From NCBI GenBank assembly GCA_012963895.1, contig DTUW01000126.1, forward strand, positions 1 through 18,835: 18,835 nt of DNA, given 5' to 3'. The position numbers and the translations under genes are program-made. Under the pieces are notes generated by a model. The model was not told the origin of the DNA and searched no databases. It was given only the letters and a program-made list of their open reading frames with translations. Shown piece by piece: positions 15,554 through 18,835 of the stretch (the first letter of the stretch is position 1; each line of letters begins with the position of its first letter). The DNA comes from Campylobacterales bacterium. Lineage in GTDB: Bacteria > Campylobacterota > Campylobacteria > Campylobacterales > Thiovulaceae.

Positions 15554-17269
15554 ATGAGTCAAGAGACTAAACAGAGTGCAGTTTCAGAAGAACAGGAAAA
15601 AAATGAGTTTGCTGAACTGCTCGATAAACAATTCGATTCCTCCAATGAAAAAAAGGTTGGTGATGTAGTTGAGGGGATTATTTCAGAAATCCGAAAAGAT
15701 GAAAATAGAGTTATGGTCTATATTGAAGGGGAAAAACGAGAGTCCCCAATATCTATCGGTGAGATTCTAGACATCAAAGGCGATCTCCTATATCAGAAGG
15801 GAGATACCATCAAAGTAGTTATCGTAGGATTTACCAAAAATGGAACTTATAGAATCTCCCACTCAAAATATAGAGAGAGTGAAGCTGTCAAGAAGTATAT
15901 AGAGACGAATGGAGTTGATAATCTAATAGGTCAAACTATTAACGGTTACATTAGACGAGTTTCACCAAAAGGTTACACTATTTTATACAAAGATATGCCT
16001 TTCTTTCTGCCTCATAAATGTGCCTTTTTGGTCAATAGAGACGGTAGAAAGTTGGATCAAACCAAAAAAGTTCGGGCAACTATCGTGAGTGTTCATCCCG
16101 AAAAGAACCTCATCGTTGTCTCTCGTAAGAAATATATAAAAGATGAAATTAGAAAACGAAAAGAGATGGTCGATGAAATCCTAAAACAGGAAGTTGTCCA
16201 GGCTAAGATAATAAAGGTGTTGAAAGAAAAATTGATTGTCTCTATTGACAAACAGATAGAGGGGTATATTAGCAACGATGAGGTAAGCCATAAAGGAAAG
16301 ATACACAACCTTTACCGATTATTCAAACCGGGAGAGGTTGTAGATGCAAAGGCTATTGGATACGACGAGAAAGATAGAATTTTGAAGCTTTCCATAAAAG
16401 CTCTTACTGTTGACCCTTGGATTGAGATTCAGGAGCAGGTAGAGGTTGGAGATATTATCGAGGTTACAGTTAGCCATGTATTGAAATATGGTGCATTTGT
16501 TGATGTGGGTAACGGTGCCGAAGGTTTTCTACATGTTTCTGAAATATCTTGGGACAAAAGGATAGAAAGTCCTCAGAAGTATCTTAAACAAGGTGATGTA
16601 TTAGAGGTAGAGGTTATCGAAATTGACCCTGAACAGAAAAGATTAAGAGTTTCGAGAAAGCGACTATTACCTAAGCCTTTCGAGGTATTTAAACAGAAAT
16701 ATAAAAAGGGTGATATTATCACTGGTAAAGTTGTAGATATTGCAGATTTTGGGGCATTTATCCAAGTTACTGACCAAATTAAGGGACTTCTACGAAATAG
16801 GGACTACGATTGGGATAGAAATTCCACATGTAAAGACCATCTCAAAAAGGGTGATGAGGTTGAGGTCAAAATCACCATTATTGACGATGAAAACGAAAAA
16901 GTTTGGCTAAGTCGAAAAGCTCTATTAGAGACTCCTACTCAGCAGTTTGCTAAAACTCACAAAGTTGGCAATATTGTCAAAGGGACAATTAGAGATATTA
17001 AAGATTTCGGTGTCTTTGTAACTATTGATAATAATGTTGATGCTCTTATTCGAAAAGAGGATATTCCTTCTAAACAGTTTGAGGAGTTGAAGCAGGGTGA
17101 TGAGGTTGAAGCTGTAATTGTCCATCTCGACCCTAAACGGGACAAGGTTCGACTCTCTATCACAAGGTTGGAGAAAAAAAGAGAGAGAGAACTCTTAAAA
17201 AGTATCAATGCTAAAAATAGTGATAAAAATACTCTTGGGGATATTCTTAAAGATAAAATCAACCTCTAA
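15554..17269 (+). CDS. rpsA: 30S ribosomal protein S1
   Basis: RNA-binding ribosomal protein that recruits mRNA to the 30S subunit. I take the ATG at 15554 (571 residues, MSQETKQSAVSEEQ...). The in-frame ATG at 15521 touches a -10 box and lacks a ribosome binding site, while AAGG lies 6 bases before 15554. Six S1 (OB-fold) repeats are visible at about residues 46-115, 135-203, 223-293, 308-379, 395-466 and 481-550 (numbered from 15521). The fourth to sixth are the most typical, with GAFVDVG, GLLRNRD and GVFVTID and the recurring KVWLSRK/LRVSRK ends. Six repeats and near-560-residue length match full-size S1. The only two GATC sites seen in the window are in this gene (15782 and 16055). Confidence 0.96.
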   Translation: MSQETKQSAVSEEQEKNEFAELLDKQFDSSNEKKVGDVVEGIISEIRKDENRVMVYIEGEKRESPISIGEILDIKGDLLYQKGDTIKVVIVGFTKNGTYRISHSKYRESEAVKKYIETNGVDNLIGQTINGYIRRVSPKGYTILYKDMPFFLPHKCAFLVNRDGRKLDQTKKVRATIVSVHPEKNLIVVSRKKYIKDEIRKRKEMVDEILKQEVVQAKIIKVLKEKLIVSIDKQIEGYISNDEVSHKGKIHNLYRLFKPGEVVDAKAIGYDEKDRILKLSIKALTVDPWIEIQEQVEVGDIIEVTVSHVLKYGAFVDVGNGAEGFLHVSEISWDKRIESPQKYLKQGDVLEVEVIEIDPEQKRLRVSRKRLLPKPFEVFKQKYKKGDIITGKVVDIADFGAFIQVTDQIKGLLRNRDYDWDRNSTCKDHLKKGDEVEVKITIIDDENEKVWLSRKALLETPTQQFAKTHKVGNIVKGTIRDIKDFGVFVTIDNNVDALIRKEDIPSKQFEELKQGDEVEAVIVHLDPKRDKVRLSITRLEKKRERELLKSINAKNSDKNTLGDILKDKINL

Positions 17270-17276
17270 TAGATAG

Positions 17277-17765
17277 ATGCAACCTCAAATTCTCCTCCCC
17301 GTTCTAATATTTGCTATTGGAATGGGGATATTTCTCACAAACTATTTGATAAATATCAATGATGTTGAGGTTGCCCCTCCTGACACCAGCCGAGAGGAGA
17401 AGATATACACCAAAAGCGAACTCCTCCAAGCTCCAAAAAATACCGAGACAGAGAGCAGTAGCTGGTTAGAACACTTTAAAACAAGTTGGGTTAAAGATTA
17501 CCACTACCCAGTAGTAGAGGTCTCTATAAAACTCCCTCTGAATAAAAAAAAAGAAATTCACTATTTCACCCTTGAAACTGAATACCTCGAACCTTACCAA
17601 AATTTTTGTGTCAATCAAGTTTTAAACAGATTTAGCAATGTAAATTATAAAATGGTAGAAAGTGGAGACAAGATAAAATTTAGAATATTTTCTACCAATA
17701 GAGAGGTTTTGGAAACTCTTAAAAAAGAGTTTGAAAACTTCGAAATAGAAACTATTTTGAAATAG
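17277..17765 (+). CDS. Small membrane-anchored protein between rpsA and serA
   Basis: A 162-residue protein with an N-terminal hydrophobic segment (about 5-24, LLPVLIFAIGMGIFLTNYLI) that is a signal anchor or uncleaved signal. The rest is hydrophilic and presumably periplasmic: a flexible region (30-62), then an alpha/beta part (VVEVSIKLPL, IHYFTLETEY, KIKFRIFST) that looks like a compact fold. I recall a putative periplasmic protein at the same place between rpsA and serA in C. jejuni (Cj0892c); equivalence is inferred from position and size. No function is known to me. It starts 7 bases after the rpsA stop with only a weak ribosome binding site, so it probably depends on coupling to rpsA. 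Confidence 0.85.
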   Translation: MQPQILLPVLIFAIGMGIFLTNYLININDVEVAPPDTSREEKIYTKSELLQAPKNTETESSSWLEHFKTSWVKDYHYPVVEVSIKLPLNKKKEIHYFTLETEYLEPYQNFCVNQVLNRFSNVNYKMVESGDKIKFRIFSTNREVLETLKKEFENFEIETILK

Positions 17766-17774
17766 GATAGATAG

Positions 17775-18835
17775 ATGAGAAAACCTAAAATTACCATTTG
17801 CGACCATATCCATGAAAGTGGAATAGAGCTTCTCAAAAATGAGAAAGATATAGAATTTGAAAATTTAGCCCATTTGGATAAAAAAGAACTTCTAAATCAT
17901 ATAGCTGATAGCGATGTTCTTATTACCAGAAGCTCCACCGAAGTAAATAGAGAACTTTTGGAAAGTGCTAAGAATTTGAAAGCTATCGTTAGGGCTGGTG
18001 TTGGAGTTGATAATATAGATATAGATGAAGCGAGTAAAAGAGGGGTCATTATCATGAATGTCCCTACCGCCAATACCATCGCAGCCGTTGAATTGACTAT
18101 GGCTCATATGTTGAATAATATGAGATTTTTTCCATATGCCCACAACCACCTAAAACATGAAAGAGTTTGGAAACGGGAAAAGTGGTATGGACACGAATTG
18201 AAAGGGAAAAAGTTAGGAATTATCGGATTTGGAAATATTGGTAGTAGAGTTGGAATTAGAGCTAAGGCATTCGAAATGGAGGTTATCACCTACGACCCAT
18301 ATATAGACCCTTCAAAAGCTACTGACCTTGGAATTACCTACACTGAGAATTTCGATGATATTTTGGCTTGTGATATTATCACTATCCACACCCCGAAAAA
18401 TGAAGAGACAATAAATATGATTTCATTTGAAGAGATTGAGAAGATGAAAGATGGGGTGGTTCTTATCAATTGTGCTAGGGGTGGTCTCTACAATGAAGAG
18501 GCTCTACTACAAGGGTTGAAGAGTGGAAAAATTCGCTCAGCTGGTATAGATGTATTTGAGAAAGAACCAGCCACCGATAATCCTCTGCTCGATTTGGACA
18601 ATGTAACTGTTACACCTCATCTAGGTGCAAATACTGTTGAATCCCAATTCAATATTGCAACCCAAGCAGTCTCACAAGCTATCCAAGCAGTAAAAGGGAT
18701 AGCCTATCCAAATGCTCTCAATCTACCTGTCGGAGATGGTGAAATTCCCGATTCAATTCGTCCATATCTCAATTTGATTCAGAAAATAGGATTTATGTCT
18801 GCTAAATTGAATCGAGGTAATATCAAATCCATAAA
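17775..18835 (+). CDS. serA: D-3-phosphoglycerate dehydrogenase, 3' end outside window
   Basis: First enzyme of serine synthesis, oxidising 3-phosphoglycerate with NAD. The frame opens with ATG at 17775 (AGGA 7 bases upstream) and is still open at the last base after 353 codons. Landmarks: VRAGVGVDNID (72-82), the NAD-binding IIGFGNIGSRVG (149-160), and catalytic residues Arg235 in INCARGG, Glu264 in EKEP and His282 in TPHLGAN. The sequence continues past the catalytic domain into the VKGIAYPNALNLP linker, and more residues follow. This fits the long type (about 525-530 residues, with an intervening and a C-terminal ACT domain), but that part lies outside the window. It is the third gene of the rpsA run, 9 bases after the preceding stop. 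Confidence 0.97.
   Translation, partial: MRKPKITICDHIHESGIELLKNEKDIEFENLAHLDKKELLNHIADSDVLITRSSTEVNRELLESAKNLKAIVRAGVGVDNIDIDEASKRGVIIMNVPTANTIAAVELTMAHMLNNMRFFPYAHNHLKHERVWKREKWYGHELKGKKLGIIGFGNIGSRVGIRAKAFEMEVITYDPYIDPSKATDLGITYTENFDDILACDIITIHTPKNEETINMISFEEIEKMKDGVVLINCARGGLYNEEALLQGLKSGKIRSAGIDVFEKEPATDNPLLDLDNVTVTPHLGANTVESQFNIATQAVSQAIQAVKGIAYPNALNLPVGDGEIPDSIRPYLNLIQKIGFMSAKLNRGNIKSI

Noticed and set aside
1..18835. Very frequent short word TTTGGA/TCCAAA, considered as a DNA uptake signal
   Set aside because: It falls mostly at Phe-Gly (TTT GGA) and Leu-Glu (TTG GA) codon pairs using the preferred codons. No longer conserved core of 9-12 bases was seen around it.

Overview
The window looks like a chromosomal stretch from an AT-rich member of the Campylobacterota (formerly Epsilonproteobacteria). 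This rests on gene content and order, not on a search. hisG-tatB-tatC overlap one another, and rpsA is followed by a small membrane-anchored protein and then serA, an order I recall from Campylobacter. The transaldolase, TatC and FtsH also fit, and one glycosyltransferase resembles Campylobacter PglA. Coding density is very high. No tRNA, rRNA, CRISPR array, insertion sequence or phage gene was seen.

Layout. (1) 1-3516, minus strand: a DUF7151-like acidic lipoprotein, cysS, and the 5' part of a membrane-anchored coiled-coil protein that leaves the window at base 1. (2) 3634-3843, plus strand: a 69-residue cysteine-containing protein with its own promoter and a very strong ribosome binding site. 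(3) 3852-6679, minus strand: a tal, sppA, ankyrin, folE run. (4) 6749-12412, plus strand: hisG, tatB, tatC, an unrecognised 516-residue protein, a PglA-like glycosyltransferase and an orphan TRAP large permease; successive genes overlap or abut. (5) 12429-15426, minus strand: ftsH overlapping trpD. (6) 15554-18835, plus strand: rpsA, a small anchored protein and the first 353 codons of serA. No stretch over 300 bases lacks a gene.

Most genes are housekeeping: tRNA charging (cysS), translation (rpsA), membrane protein quality control (ftsH, sppA), Tat export (tatB, tatC), pentose phosphate metabolism (tal), and histidine, tryptophan, serine and pterin synthesis (hisG, trpD, serA, folE). Coupling is extreme: 4-base ATGA overlaps, 1-base TAATG overlaps, two identical 8-base ATGTTTGA overlaps and a 20-base overlap between ftsH and trpD.

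No obvious new multi-gene system was found. The most unusual signal is compositional. By eye, GATC occurs only twice in 18.8 kb (both in rpsA), and GTAC and ACGT were not found at all. Asp codons switch from GAT to GAC when the next base is C, as expected if GATC is selected against. The least explained genes are the 516-residue protein (internal duplication, CCxxC cluster), the 69-residue protein (CxC...CxxH) and the repeat-containing lipoprotein.
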